Assembly: GCA_964650965.1 (NCBI GenBank)
Contig: CAZYYO010000007.1
Span: 1 to 52,060, forward strand
Direction: 5' to 3'
DNA length: 52,060 nt
Source: CAZYYO01 sp964650965
Lineage (GTDB): Bacteria > Bacillota > Clostridia > Lachnospirales > Lachnospiraceae
The first letter of the stretch is position 1. Every line of letters begins with the position of its first letter. This document shows positions 24,826 through 33,308 of the stretch, piece after piece. The position numbers and the translations under genes were made by a program. The notes beneath the pieces are model-generated. The model was not told the DNA's origin. It saw only the letters and a program-made list of their open reading frames with translations, and made no database searches.

Positions 24826-26169
24826 ATGAATACAATAGAAACTACTTGTGGCTGCGGTCCAATTCGGGGATTGGATTGTGGCTCCTATGTGGAGTATCGG
24901 GGAATACGCTATGGAAGGGCACAACGATTTCAGTATCCGGTAATAACCACCCATTGGGAAGGAATCTATGATGCCACTGGGTATAGGGACTGCGGGTATC
25001 AGAGGCGGAGCTTTGAGGATGATGAAATATGTAATCCCTTCTATCATCGGGAATTTCGAGAACACTGCACCTTCACCTACAGTGAGGACTGCCAGTACCT
25101 GAATCTGGTGGTTCCCAAGGAGTCGGAGGGAAAAAATTATCCGGTGCTTATCTATATTCATGGTGGAAGCTTTACCGGTGGAAGCAGCAATGAAGCTCAT
25201 ATTAATGGAGAGGAGTTTGCCAGGGCAGGTGTTATTTTCGTATCCTTTAATTACCGTTTAGGACCCTTTGGATTCTGCTCTCACCCGGAGCTTACTGATG
25301 ATCAGGGCAGGTGTGGAAATTACGGACTATATGATCAATATACAGCTATGCAATGGGTGCGTGACAATATTGCTTTCTTTGGAGGCGACCCTAACAAAAT
25401 CACCTTGATGGGACAAAGTGCAGGAGCTATGAGTGTGGATATTCATTCCTCCAGTCCCATGGAAACAGGATGGTTTGCAGGGCTGGTTATGAGCAGTGGT
25501 GCAGGTTTGCAGCGGCTGGTTCTTCGACCGGTGACCCCGGAAAAAAGCAGAAAGTTTTGGGATGCCGTTATGACCAGAGCCGGAGCATTGACCATTGAAG
25601 AATTGAAGGCAGTGCCAAGTCGTACCCTGTATTATGCCTGGCTGGATGCCACCAGGGAGGAAGGCTTTACCACAAGCTACACCCTGCCTGTGTATGACGG
25701 ACAGCTGTTGACCAGGGAGAGCTTTTCTAAGAGAAAACTCAGTGATATCCCTACGATGATAGGCATGACTGTAACAGATATGGCACCCTTTGTTATGAAG
25801 CAGATTATATGCAAATGGGGGCGTATACATAAGAAGTACAATCACAGCCCCTGCTATACCTATTTATTTGCCAGAGAGTTACCGGGAGATCATGCAGGAG
25901 CATGGCATTCTTCAGACCTACTGTATTTCTTCTCTTCCTATCCCAGAAATTGGCGACCATTTACGGAGATTGATGAGAATATCAGTAACCAGATGTCCCG
26001 GGCACTAACGGCATTTACCAAATCAGGAGACCCTAATTGCACGGAGATTCCCCAGTGGCATTCTAATGCCAGATATCCAATGTCTTTTGATGAAAGTACA
26101 CAGGAGAAGCCATGGGATGTGAAGAAGCTGTGGAGAAATACGGTGTCACGTGGACACAAGGAAGGATGA
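24826..26169 (+). CDS. Type B carboxylesterase
   Basis: A 447-aa alpha/beta hydrolase, cytoplasmic. It has the oxyanion HGGSFTGGS (about 119-127), the nucleophile elbow GQSAGAM (Ser198) and the catalytic His361 in GAWHSSDL. The usual acidic residue may be in the GMTVTDMAPF block. Family members cleave short acyl or aryl esters. Its place between GH43 and a sugar carrier suggests removal of acetyl or other acyl groups from imported glycosides. The first 50 residues have the normal PIRGL start of the family. Confidence 0.87.
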   Translation: MNTIETTCGCGPIRGLDCGSYVEYRGIRYGRAQRFQYPVITTHWEGIYDATGYRDCGYQRRSFEDDEICNPFYHREFREHCTFTYSEDCQYLNLVVPKESEGKNYPVLIYIHGGSFTGGSSNEAHINGEEFARAGVIFVSFNYRLGPFGFCSHPELTDDQGRCGNYGLYDQYTAMQWVRDNIAFFGGDPNKITLMGQSAGAMSVDIHSSSPMETGWFAGLVMSSGAGLQRLVLRPVTPEKSRKFWDAVMTRAGALTIEELKAVPSRTLYYAWLDATREEGFTTSYTLPVYDGQLLTRESFSKRKLSDIPTMIGMTVTDMAPFVMKQIICKWGRIHKKYNHSPCYTYLFARELPGDHAGAWHSSDLLYFFSSYPRNWRPFTEIDENISNQMSRALTAFTKSGDPNCTEIPQWHSNARYPMSFDESTQEKPWDVKKLWRNTVSRGHKEG

Positions 26170-26176
26170 TGTAACC

Positions 26177-27544
26177 ATGAGTAATCAACAGAATGAAACA
26201 CAACCGGTAAATTCCGGCATTAAAATGAAGGATAAAATTGGCTATTCCTTAGGAGATACTGCAGGTATTCTTACCTTTGGAATTATTGGATCTTATCTGC
26301 AGATTTTCTACACCAACGTGCTGTTTATCAGTGCAGGCAAGATTATGATGCTGTTATTGGTGGCACGAATCTGGGATGCCATTAATGATCCTATCTGGGG
26401 TATGATTGTGGATTCCAGAAAGGTGGGACCAAATGGGAAGTTTCGTCCTTATTTAAAATGGGCTTCTCCCTTGCTGGCATTGGCAGCAGTGCTGGTGTTC
26501 TGGAAGGTTCCGGGGTTAACGGATACCCAGTATTTAATTTATGCCTATGTGACCTATATTTTCTATGGCATGTGTTATACCGCAATTAATATTCCCTATT
26601 CTTCCCTGGCTTCGGTGATTACCAGTGATGAATATGAGCGTTCCAGCCTGTCCATGTTTCGTTCTATTGGAGCAGGCATCGGTACGCTGGCATCCCAGAT
26701 TGTATTGCCATTGTTTGTCTATACTACAGTGAAGGGAACCAAGGTGTTAGATGGAGACAAGCTGTTTGTAGGCGTGTTTGTATTATCGGTGTTAAGCATT
26801 CTGGTATATCAATGGTGCTATCGCTGGACTGTTGAACGGGTGAAGACCCCGGAAGGACAATCCCATGCCAATATTAAGAAAACCATCAAATATTTACTGA
26901 AGAATCGTCCATTTATTGTATTAAGCATTGCATCCATGCTGCTTCTTGCATTGCAGCAGTATACCCAGACAATTTATAACTACCTGTTTTTAAATTATTT
27001 TGAAAAACCAGGGCTGTATGCCCTGGTATCTGTGTTTACATATTTGCCAATGCTGATTTTAATTCCCATGATTCAAAAAATTGTTCGTAAGACCGGCAAG
27101 AAGGAAATTTGTGCCATTGGAATGTTTGTGGCAGCCATTGCCAATTTGATTTTGTATTTTACTCATACCACCAATCCTACGGTATTCTTTGTGTTTTCCT
27201 TCCTGTCGGGCTTCGGCATGACCTTTTTCGTGTTTGAAATCTGGGCACTTGCTACCGACACGGTAGACTACCAGGAGAAGCTTTCCGGTCAGCGGGATGA
27301 AGGGACAGCCTATGCATTCTTCACCTTTGCCAGGAAGATTGGTCAGGCTCTGGCAGGTATTCTCGGTACCGGTGTATTAAGTCTGATTGCTTATGATGCC
27401 ACAAATGTTACTGCGAAAACTGCGGAGCAGATGTTTAGCTATGCAACCATTCTGCCGGGAATTATGTGTCTTGCCATTGGCGTTTTACTGGCATTTTTGT
27501 ATCCTCTTAGCAAGGAAAAGCTGGTGCAGATGCGGGAATCGTAA
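26177..27544 (+). CDS. GPH-family (glycoside-pentoside-hexuronide) sugar symporter
   Basis: A 455-aa, 12-helix cation symporter: KIGYSLGDTAG near residue 20, a DPIWGMIVDSRKVGPNGKFRPYLKW segment between helices 2 and 3 (the MelB/GPH signature), and a later DTVDYQEKLSGQRDEGTAYAFFTFARKIGQA block. It imports oligosaccharides or glycosides with Na+ or H+. ATG 26177 is preferred. The 3' end overlaps the convergent GH2 gene by 38 bp. Confidence 0.92.
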   Translation: MSNQQNETQPVNSGIKMKDKIGYSLGDTAGILTFGIIGSYLQIFYTNVLFISAGKIMMLLLVARIWDAINDPIWGMIVDSRKVGPNGKFRPYLKWASPLLALAAVLVFWKVPGLTDTQYLIYAYVTYIFYGMCYTAINIPYSSLASVITSDEYERSSLSMFRSIGAGIGTLASQIVLPLFVYTTVKGTKVLDGDKLFVGVFVLSVLSILVYQWCYRWTVERVKTPEGQSHANIKKTIKYLLKNRPFIVLSIASMLLLALQQYTQTIYNYLFLNYFEKPGLYALVSVFTYLPMLILIPMIQKIVRKTGKKEICAIGMFVAAIANLILYFTHTTNPTVFFVFSFLSGFGMTFFVFEIWALATDTVDYQEKLSGQRDEGTAYAFFTFARKIGQALAGILGTGVLSLIAYDATNVTAKTAEQMFSYATILPGIMCLAIGVLLAFLYPLSKEKLVQMRES

Positions 27545-30092
27545 TCTCTCCGGAGGAGAGTCCTTCCCCAGTGACCGTTACGGTAATATCTCCGGCTTCT
27601 TCACTACATACACTAAGCAGGGTTTTACCGCCCCAGGTCTTACGGCAGCAGGTTCCATAATTTTCTTCGGTGCATGGGTTTCCGGAACCAAAGCCTGCAA
27701 GAGAACCACCGGTAACGGTAGCCTGTAATGTGATTTCATTGGTAGGTACAATATTTCCGACGGCATCTACTACCACAGCCTGAAGGAAAGCTAAATCCAT
27801 ACCGTCAGCACAAAGTACATGATTGGATGTATCATCTATCCAGTTATGTGCTTTTTCGTCTGAAATCAGCTGGATGGCTACAGGTGCTCCGGCGGTTGTG
27901 AGCACATCTTCTGCAATTGGCATGCCATTCTTATATGCAATTGCTTTTAAAGTACCGGGCTGGTAGGTTAGTATCATAGAGGCCTTTAACTTTTTTACCG
28001 GGCAGTGACCTTGAGACACATCATTTACCAGAAATTCTACTTCATCACAATCTGCATAAGCCTCTACATAGATTTCTTTCCCAATATTTTCATCTCCCCA
28101 GGTCCAGCTGGCAAATACATTATTCCATTGCCATCCCAATCCTAAGGCTTTGTTATGAGCATATTCTGGAGCCTTGGCAAATACGTGGATGCCGGAATCC
28201 ATTCCCCACATAATCTTACGGAAATAGCTTTGAGGTCTTCGGTCACCGGATAAATCCATGTCACCTTGATAACAGCTAAGCCATGGCCAGGAACCCAGCA
28301 TACCGGTCATCAGATCAGTCACATGATGCATGACCCGTCCAGAACCGGCTTCTCCCAGATTGTCATATGCGGTCCAGATAAAGTCACCAATTACGTTATT
28401 GTGAGCCATCATATGCTGATAATATTCATAGGTATCCTCTACCCGGGTTTCAGTAGCACAGATGATACGGTTGGGATATTTCCTGGAATCCTTTTCATAA
28501 CGGGTATAGAAGTAGTTGTAGCCCACCATATCTAAGGCTTCGCAGGTTTTCTCAGTAAGAGCTCCCCATACATCCTCATCTCCAATATAGCCATCTCCCA
28601 TGTTATTGGTTTGTACCCGTGACAGTGCGTGCTCTAAGGCATTTGGGTCAGCCATCATCTGACGCATCCGTGCCTCCATTGCCTGCTTTGCAGCTTCTTT
28701 TTCCTTTGCAGCATCTTTAGCTGATGGCTCATCTGCCTTCGTCTTGGCAGTATTCATCTTATCTGCAGTTTCCATCATAAACGGAGTCCTGGCAGGCTTT
28801 CCGGCTTCTCTTCTAGATACTACCATGCTGTGCAGAGCACAGGTCACCATGCGGGATGTGTCAAGGGAGCGAACATAATCGGCCATTTCCTGTGTTATCT
28901 TATCCCCGTGTCCTTTGCCTCCGGTTTCTTCGATTTCATTTCCGATAGACCAGCAGAAGATACAGGCATGATTTCGGTCCCGTTGTACCATAGATGCAAT
29001 ATCACGCTTCCACCACTGCTCATAGTATAGATGATAATCCAGGTCATTTTTCCCTATCTTCCAGCAGTCGAAGGCTTCATCCATGACATACATACCAATG
29101 CGGTCGCAGGCATCCAAAAAGGTTTTGGACGGCGGATTGTGGGCACATCTCACTGCATTGTAGCCGGCATCCTTTAAGATACGAAGCTTGCGTTCCTCAG
29201 CGGCCGGATAGGCAGCAGCACCCAGCATGGTGTTGTCGTGGTGAATACAGCCACCTAATAACTTAATGGATGTTCCATTTACCCGCATGCCCTGTTTGGC
29301 ATCAATGGCAAAGGTGCGAAATCCAACCGTTTCCTTACATTCATCCAGTCCAAGATTGGTATCTAAGATAATAGACACATCATAGAGATTGGGAGCTTCG
29401 GCAGACCATAATTTTGTGTTGGGTACTTCTAAGCTTACCGTCACCTGGCTGGTGCTTTGGGCTTTTACCTGAACGTTGACGCAGGTATTGGCTCCATGAC
29501 AGCTTAGGGTCAACATACCAGAAGTCTCCTGTTTGGAAGTGTTTGTAATGACTGCCTGCATTTGCAGGGTGCTCACATCTTCTTTGGCTTTTGGGGTAGT
29601 CAAAAAGAGATCCCATGGGCGGATATGGCAGGCCGCTCCAACCCAGAAGGATACCTGGCGATACAATCCACCGCCGGAATACCAACGGGAATTAGGTTGA
29701 AAGCAGCGTGTTACAATTTCAATGTCATTATCCTCTCCTGGAAGAATCACATCATCCAGCTCTAACTGCCAGGGGGTATAACCATAAGGATGAATGCCCA
29801 TAGGCTCTCCGTTAAAGGTGACCTCGGCCTGTTCATAGGCTCCATCAATATCCAGCAGGACACATTTGCCGGCCCATGCTTCAGGCACCGAAATGCTCTT
29901 GGAATAGGTTACTCTCCCGCCAGGGAAAAATCCGGTAGAAGCTCCACTTTTGGTGTCTTTATCCCGCTCCATGGTAATAATAAAGTCATCCGGTAGATTC
30001 ACCTGACTGCTTTGAGACTGAGAAAATGAGATTCGGCTGGGCTTATCCCCAATGGTTCTTGTCCATCCGTTGTTTATGGTTATTTGTTTCAT
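27507..30092 (-). CDS. Glycoside hydrolase family 2 (beta-galactosidase-like), cytoplasmic
   Basis: An 861-aa enzyme with no signal peptide. The sugar-binding domain (residues 40-150), the Ig-like domain (to about 260) and the TIM barrel follow in order. The acid/base Glu386 is in SIGNEIE and the nucleophile Glu548 is in CATETRV. A charged insert of about 65 residues (about 425-490, Ala/Lys/Met-rich, likely helical) interrupts the barrel. A DUF4982-like and an Ig-like region close the protein. It is likely to release beta-galactose, beta-glucuronate or a similar sugar. It has its own AAAGGAGG site and is divergent from an AraC gene, the likely activator. Confidence 0.88.
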   Translation of the reverse strand: MKQITINNGWTRTIGDKPSRISFSQSQSSQVNLPDDFIITMERDKDTKSGASTGFFPGGRVTYSKSISVPEAWAGKCVLLDIDGAYEQAEVTFNGEPMGIHPYGYTPWQLELDDVILPGEDNDIEIVTRCFQPNSRWYSGGGLYRQVSFWVGAACHIRPWDLFLTTPKAKEDVSTLQMQAVITNTSKQETSGMLTLSCHGANTCVNVQVKAQSTSQVTVSLEVPNTKLWSAEAPNLYDVSIILDTNLGLDECKETVGFRTFAIDAKQGMRVNGTSIKLLGGCIHHDNTMLGAAAYPAAEERKLRILKDAGYNAVRCAHNPPSKTFLDACDRIGMYVMDEAFDCWKIGKNDLDYHLYYEQWWKRDIASMVQRDRNHACIFCWSIGNEIEETGGKGHGDKITQEMADYVRSLDTSRMVTCALHSMVVSRREAGKPARTPFMMETADKMNTAKTKADEPSAKDAAKEKEAAKQAMEARMRQMMADPNALEHALSRVQTNNMGDGYIGDEDVWGALTEKTCEALDMVGYNYFYTRYEKDSRKYPNRIICATETRVEDTYEYYQHMMAHNNVIGDFIWTAYDNLGEAGSGRVMHHVTDLMTGMLGSWPWLSCYQGDMDLSGDRRPQSYFRKIMWGMDSGIHVFAKAPEYAHNKALGLGWQWNNVFASWTWGDENIGKEIYVEAYADCDEVEFLVNDVSQGHCPVKKLKASMILTYQPGTLKAIAYKNGMPIAEDVLTTAGAPVAIQLISDEKAHNWIDDTSNHVLCADGMDLAFLQAVVVDAVGNIVPTNEITLQATVTGGSLAGFGSGNPCTEENYGTCCRKTWGGKTLLSVCSEEAGDITVTVTGEGLSSGEITIPASAPAFPC

Positions 30093-30288
30093 TTTGTTAC
30101 CTCCTTTATGAGAATGCTTTTTTCAGAATGCCTGTTACATTTGCAATTCTATATTGTACAAAATTCCAATGTAAGATATATTTATATCATATATGCAGGT
30201 CACGGAATTCTCAATTCGATAAGATGATCATTATGGATAAGAATGTTCGAAAAACGCACGCGTTAATCACCATGGGAGGGAAAACAAC

Positions 30289-31356
30289 ATGGAGCATCCG
30301 TTGTTAGAAGTTTTAAATAAAGCATTTTCTTTTTCCACAGAAAATGAGCAGGAGATGTTTGTAGCTGAGCTGGGAGAGGCAAGCTTGTTGAAACGTCAGC
30401 AGAATTCCCAGACCAATCCGGTACACACCATTCCTGGAGATATCCTGCTGTATGTCATGCAGTTTCATCATGGATTTCAGACGAACATTTCTCTCAGCGA
30501 GAATCATAAGACCATGATTCATATTCCAAAGGAATTAAGCAGAGTGGGCGAGCTGCATAATCATGCCTTTCTGGAACTGGTATATATTTTGGAGGGAGAA
30601 ATTGATTTTATCATTGAGGGGGTGCACAAGCGGTATCGACAGGGTGAGTGGTGTCTACTGAATCCCAATGTTCGCCATGCAGAGGAACACCATGGGGATT
30701 TTACCGCAGTATATCTGGATTTGGCACTTCCCTATGCAGGAAAGCTGTTACAGCATATGGAGAACAGAGTAGCAGAGATTTATAAGCAATTTATTACAGA
30801 CAGTAGAGTCCCACAGCATGGGGATTATATGGATTTCCTTCCCATAGAAGCATTTCCCAAGAAGGCAAATGACCAGCTTCAGGAAACATTGCTCCATCTT
30901 GCCAAGGAAATGTTAGAGGAGCCTCCAGGTTATCAGCACATGATAGACGGCCTTCTCGAGAGAGTGCTTACGTATCTTCAAATGCCGGAGTACTATCATT
31001 GTTCTCATACAAGGATGCAGGTTCAGAACAATCACGATCTGCTGCAGCAATTGATTTTCTACCTTGGAGAACATCCGGTGAAAATAACCCGAGATGAGCT
31101 GGGAGAAAAATTCGGTTATAATGGAAACTATCTCAATCGCTTCTTCCAGAAGCATATGGGAGAAAGTCTGTCGGCTTACCATCGACATGTTTGCCTCAAC
31201 CGAGCAGCAGAGCTTTTATTGAATTCCCAGATGTCGGCTTCTCAGATTGGAACAGAAATCGGATTTGAAAGCAGATCAGCCTTCTACCAGCAGTTTGCCA
31301 GGCAGTATGGAGTTACTCCGGCTGAGTATCGCAGAGGAACTCACCCGGAGAAATAA
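30289..31356 (+). CDS. AraC-family transcriptional regulator
   Basis: A 355-aa regulator. A cupin ligand domain (about 65-140, with HNHAFLELVYILEGEIDFIIEGVHKRYRQGEWCLLNPNVRH) precedes a C-terminal double helix-turn-helix (about 255-345; EKFGYNGNYLNRFFQKHMGES and IGTEIGFESRSAFYQQFARQYGVTPAEYRR). The family senses sugars and activates glycan-use genes. It is divergent from GH2 across a 196-bp gap and lies upstream of GH43, so both are probable targets. Confidence 0.92.
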   Translation: MEHPLLEVLNKAFSFSTENEQEMFVAELGEASLLKRQQNSQTNPVHTIPGDILLYVMQFHHGFQTNISLSENHKTMIHIPKELSRVGELHNHAFLELVYILEGEIDFIIEGVHKRYRQGEWCLLNPNVRHAEEHHGDFTAVYLDLALPYAGKLLQHMENRVAEIYKQFITDSRVPQHGDYMDFLPIEAFPKKANDQLQETLLHLAKEMLEEPPGYQHMIDGLLERVLTYLQMPEYYHCSHTRMQVQNNHDLLQQLIFYLGEHPVKITRDELGEKFGYNGNYLNRFFQKHMGESLSAYHRHVCLNRAAELLLNSQMSASQIGTEIGFESRSAFYQQFARQYGVTPAEYRRGTHPEK

Positions 31357-31483
31357 ATACTGGAGGAAGCAACGAGTATATCGTCCCATTTGAAATAGAA
31401 CACATCATTGGCATGTGATGATTAGTTATCAAAAAATGATACAAAATCATGAATTTTAGTATCGTATGGGTTGCATGAAATGA

Positions 31484-31489
31484 TATAAT
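31484..31489 (+). promoter_or_regulatory. Extended -10 promoter upstream of GH43
   Basis: TGATATAAT is an extended -10 (TGnTATAAT), but no -35 is visible 17 bp upstream. This fits a promoter that needs an activator, here probably the AraC protein just upstream. The rest of the 270-bp gap (31357-31626) has nothing else clear except TTGCTAT-like motifs at 31523 and 31552. Confidence 0.5.
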
Positions 31490-31626
31490 TCTTAGCAATG
31501 TGATATATCTAGCGAGATTTCTTTGCTATATATGAAGATGCTATAAGAATATTGCTATTCCTGGCTTAGGTAAAACGGAAATGCACGGATAGTCTCAACT
31601 TATTATTTAAAAAGGAGGATTTTACA

Positions 31627-33243
31627 ATGAAACAGGTTTACAACCCATATTTACCATTAGGTACCTTTATTCCCGATGGAGAGCCTCATGTGTTCGGAGA
31701 CCGGGTCTACATCTTTGGTTCTCATGACCAGGAGAACGGAGAAGGATTCTGCCTACTGGATTACGAGGGCTTTTCTGCACCGGTAGATGATCTTACCGCA
31801 TGGAGAAGTGAGGGGATTATTTACAGAAAGCAGGATGACCCTACCTACGGAGATAAGTATCAGGCCATGTATGCCCCGGATGTAGTACAGGGAAATGATG
31901 GACGTTATTATCTCTATTATGCAATGTCGGGAGGCTGCTTTACAGGTCCCATTCATGTGGCTGTGTGCGATACTCCGGCAGGAAAGTATGAATATTATGG
32001 AGAGGTAAGAAATCCGGATGGGACCACATTTACAAAAAATATTACCTTCGACCCGGGAGTAATTAACGATAACGGACAAATTCGCCTGTATTATGGATGG
32101 TCTCTGGCCATTGATCCAACCCAGATGATGGATCAAGAGGAGGCACAGGAACAGGCGAAGAAAGCCGGGTTCGATATTCCATCAGAAGGTGGAGAAAATG
32201 CAGACCCTGCCGAAGCAATGAGAGAACAGATGATTCAGGTTCAGATGATGATGTTTGAGAAAACCAGGGAAGAGGTAGAGGTTCCCGGTGGTGTAATGGG
32301 TGCGAATCAGGTGGAGCTAGAGGATGATATGTTAACTGTCAAGGGCGAAGTGAAGCGAATTGCTCCGGGACAATTCGATGCAGCAGGCAGCAGCTTTGAG
32401 GGTCATGCTTTCTTCGAGGCAAGCTCTATTCGTAAGATAGGTGACATGTATTATTTCATTTATTCTTCAGAAAGCCAGCATGAGCTGTGCTATGCCACCA
32501 GTAAGGACCCGGATGGTAACTTCGTCTATGGTGGTGTTCTGGTGTCTAACGGAGATATTGGCATTGCAGGACGGACGCCTCAGCAGAGAGTGGCTGCTAC
32601 AGGAAATGACCATGGAAGCATAGAGTGTATTAACGGACAGTGGTATATTTTCTATCACAGGCAGACCAGCAAGACCAGCTTCAGCCGCCAGGGATGTGCA
32701 GAACCTATTATCATCGCAGACAATGGCAGCATTGAACAGGTAGAGATGACAAGCTGTGGATTAAATGGAGGTCCATTAGTTACGGAGGGGACTTATCCGG
32801 CAACGATTTGCTGTACCCTAAGCAATGGACATATGTCTCATGAAGGACAGAAGAAATCCAAGGAGGATTATCCATATATTGCGGCAGCTGATGGGGATTA
32901 TTTTGTATGTGATATTACAGAGCCTACCGCGATAGGATATAAGTATTTTGATTTTACAGGACAGACAACCCTTACCCTTACAGCTAGATGCCAGGGAGAG
33001 GGTAAGTTCCTTGTATACTGCATTGACAGAGAACAGGCTGCCCAGATGCCAGAAGAACTGCCTAAGGAGACACCAGTGACTGAGATTGTTATGGCAGAGC
33101 CTGTAGTAAGCGGGGAGACAGCTTCGCTTCATACCAGTGGCTGGAAACAGTACAGTGGACAGTTTGCGACCAAAGGAGAGTATGCGTTGTATCTTCGATA
33201 TGTAGGAAATGGACGCGTGGATTTGAAGGAAATCGCATTTTAA
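31627..33243 (+). CDS. Glycoside hydrolase family 43 protein with helical insert
   Basis: A 538-aa cytoplasmic enzyme. The propeller starts PYLPLGTFIPDGEPHVFGDRVYIFGSHD (base Asp), continues FDPGVINDNG (modulating Asp) and HAFFEASSIRKIGDMYYFIYSS (acid Glu). A C-terminal beta domain covers about 420-538. Between blades there is a Glu/Met/Gln-rich insert (about residues 168-220) absent from the paralogue at 49426. The likely reaction is release of arabinose or xylose from an imported glycoside. It is preceded by an AAGGAGG site. Confidence 0.9.
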   Translation: MKQVYNPYLPLGTFIPDGEPHVFGDRVYIFGSHDQENGEGFCLLDYEGFSAPVDDLTAWRSEGIIYRKQDDPTYGDKYQAMYAPDVVQGNDGRYYLYYAMSGGCFTGPIHVAVCDTPAGKYEYYGEVRNPDGTTFTKNITFDPGVINDNGQIRLYYGWSLAIDPTQMMDQEEAQEQAKKAGFDIPSEGGENADPAEAMREQMIQVQMMMFEKTREEVEVPGGVMGANQVELEDDMLTVKGEVKRIAPGQFDAAGSSFEGHAFFEASSIRKIGDMYYFIYSSESQHELCYATSKDPDGNFVYGGVLVSNGDIGIAGRTPQQRVAATGNDHGSIECINGQWYIFYHRQTSKTSFSRQGCAEPIIIADNGSIEQVEMTSCGLNGGPLVTEGTYPATICCTLSNGHMSHEGQKKSKEDYPYIAAADGDYFVCDITEPTAIGYKYFDFTGQTTLTLTARCQGEGKFLVYCIDREQAAQMPEELPKETPVTEIVMAEPVVSGETASLHTSGWKQYSGQFATKGEYALYLRYVGNGRVDLKEIAF

Positions 33244-33250
33244 TAAAAGG

Positions 33251-33284
33251 ACCCCCAATGTATGAAATCTACATTGGGGGTTTC
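33251..33284. terminator. Terminator between GH43 and the convergent rhamnosidase gene
   Basis: ACCCCCAATGTA and TACATTGGGGGT form a perfect 12-bp stem, followed by TTTCTAT. It may also serve the convergent gene. Confidence 0.8.
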
Positions 33285-33308
33285 TATATGCATTAATAAA
33301 TATGTGGC

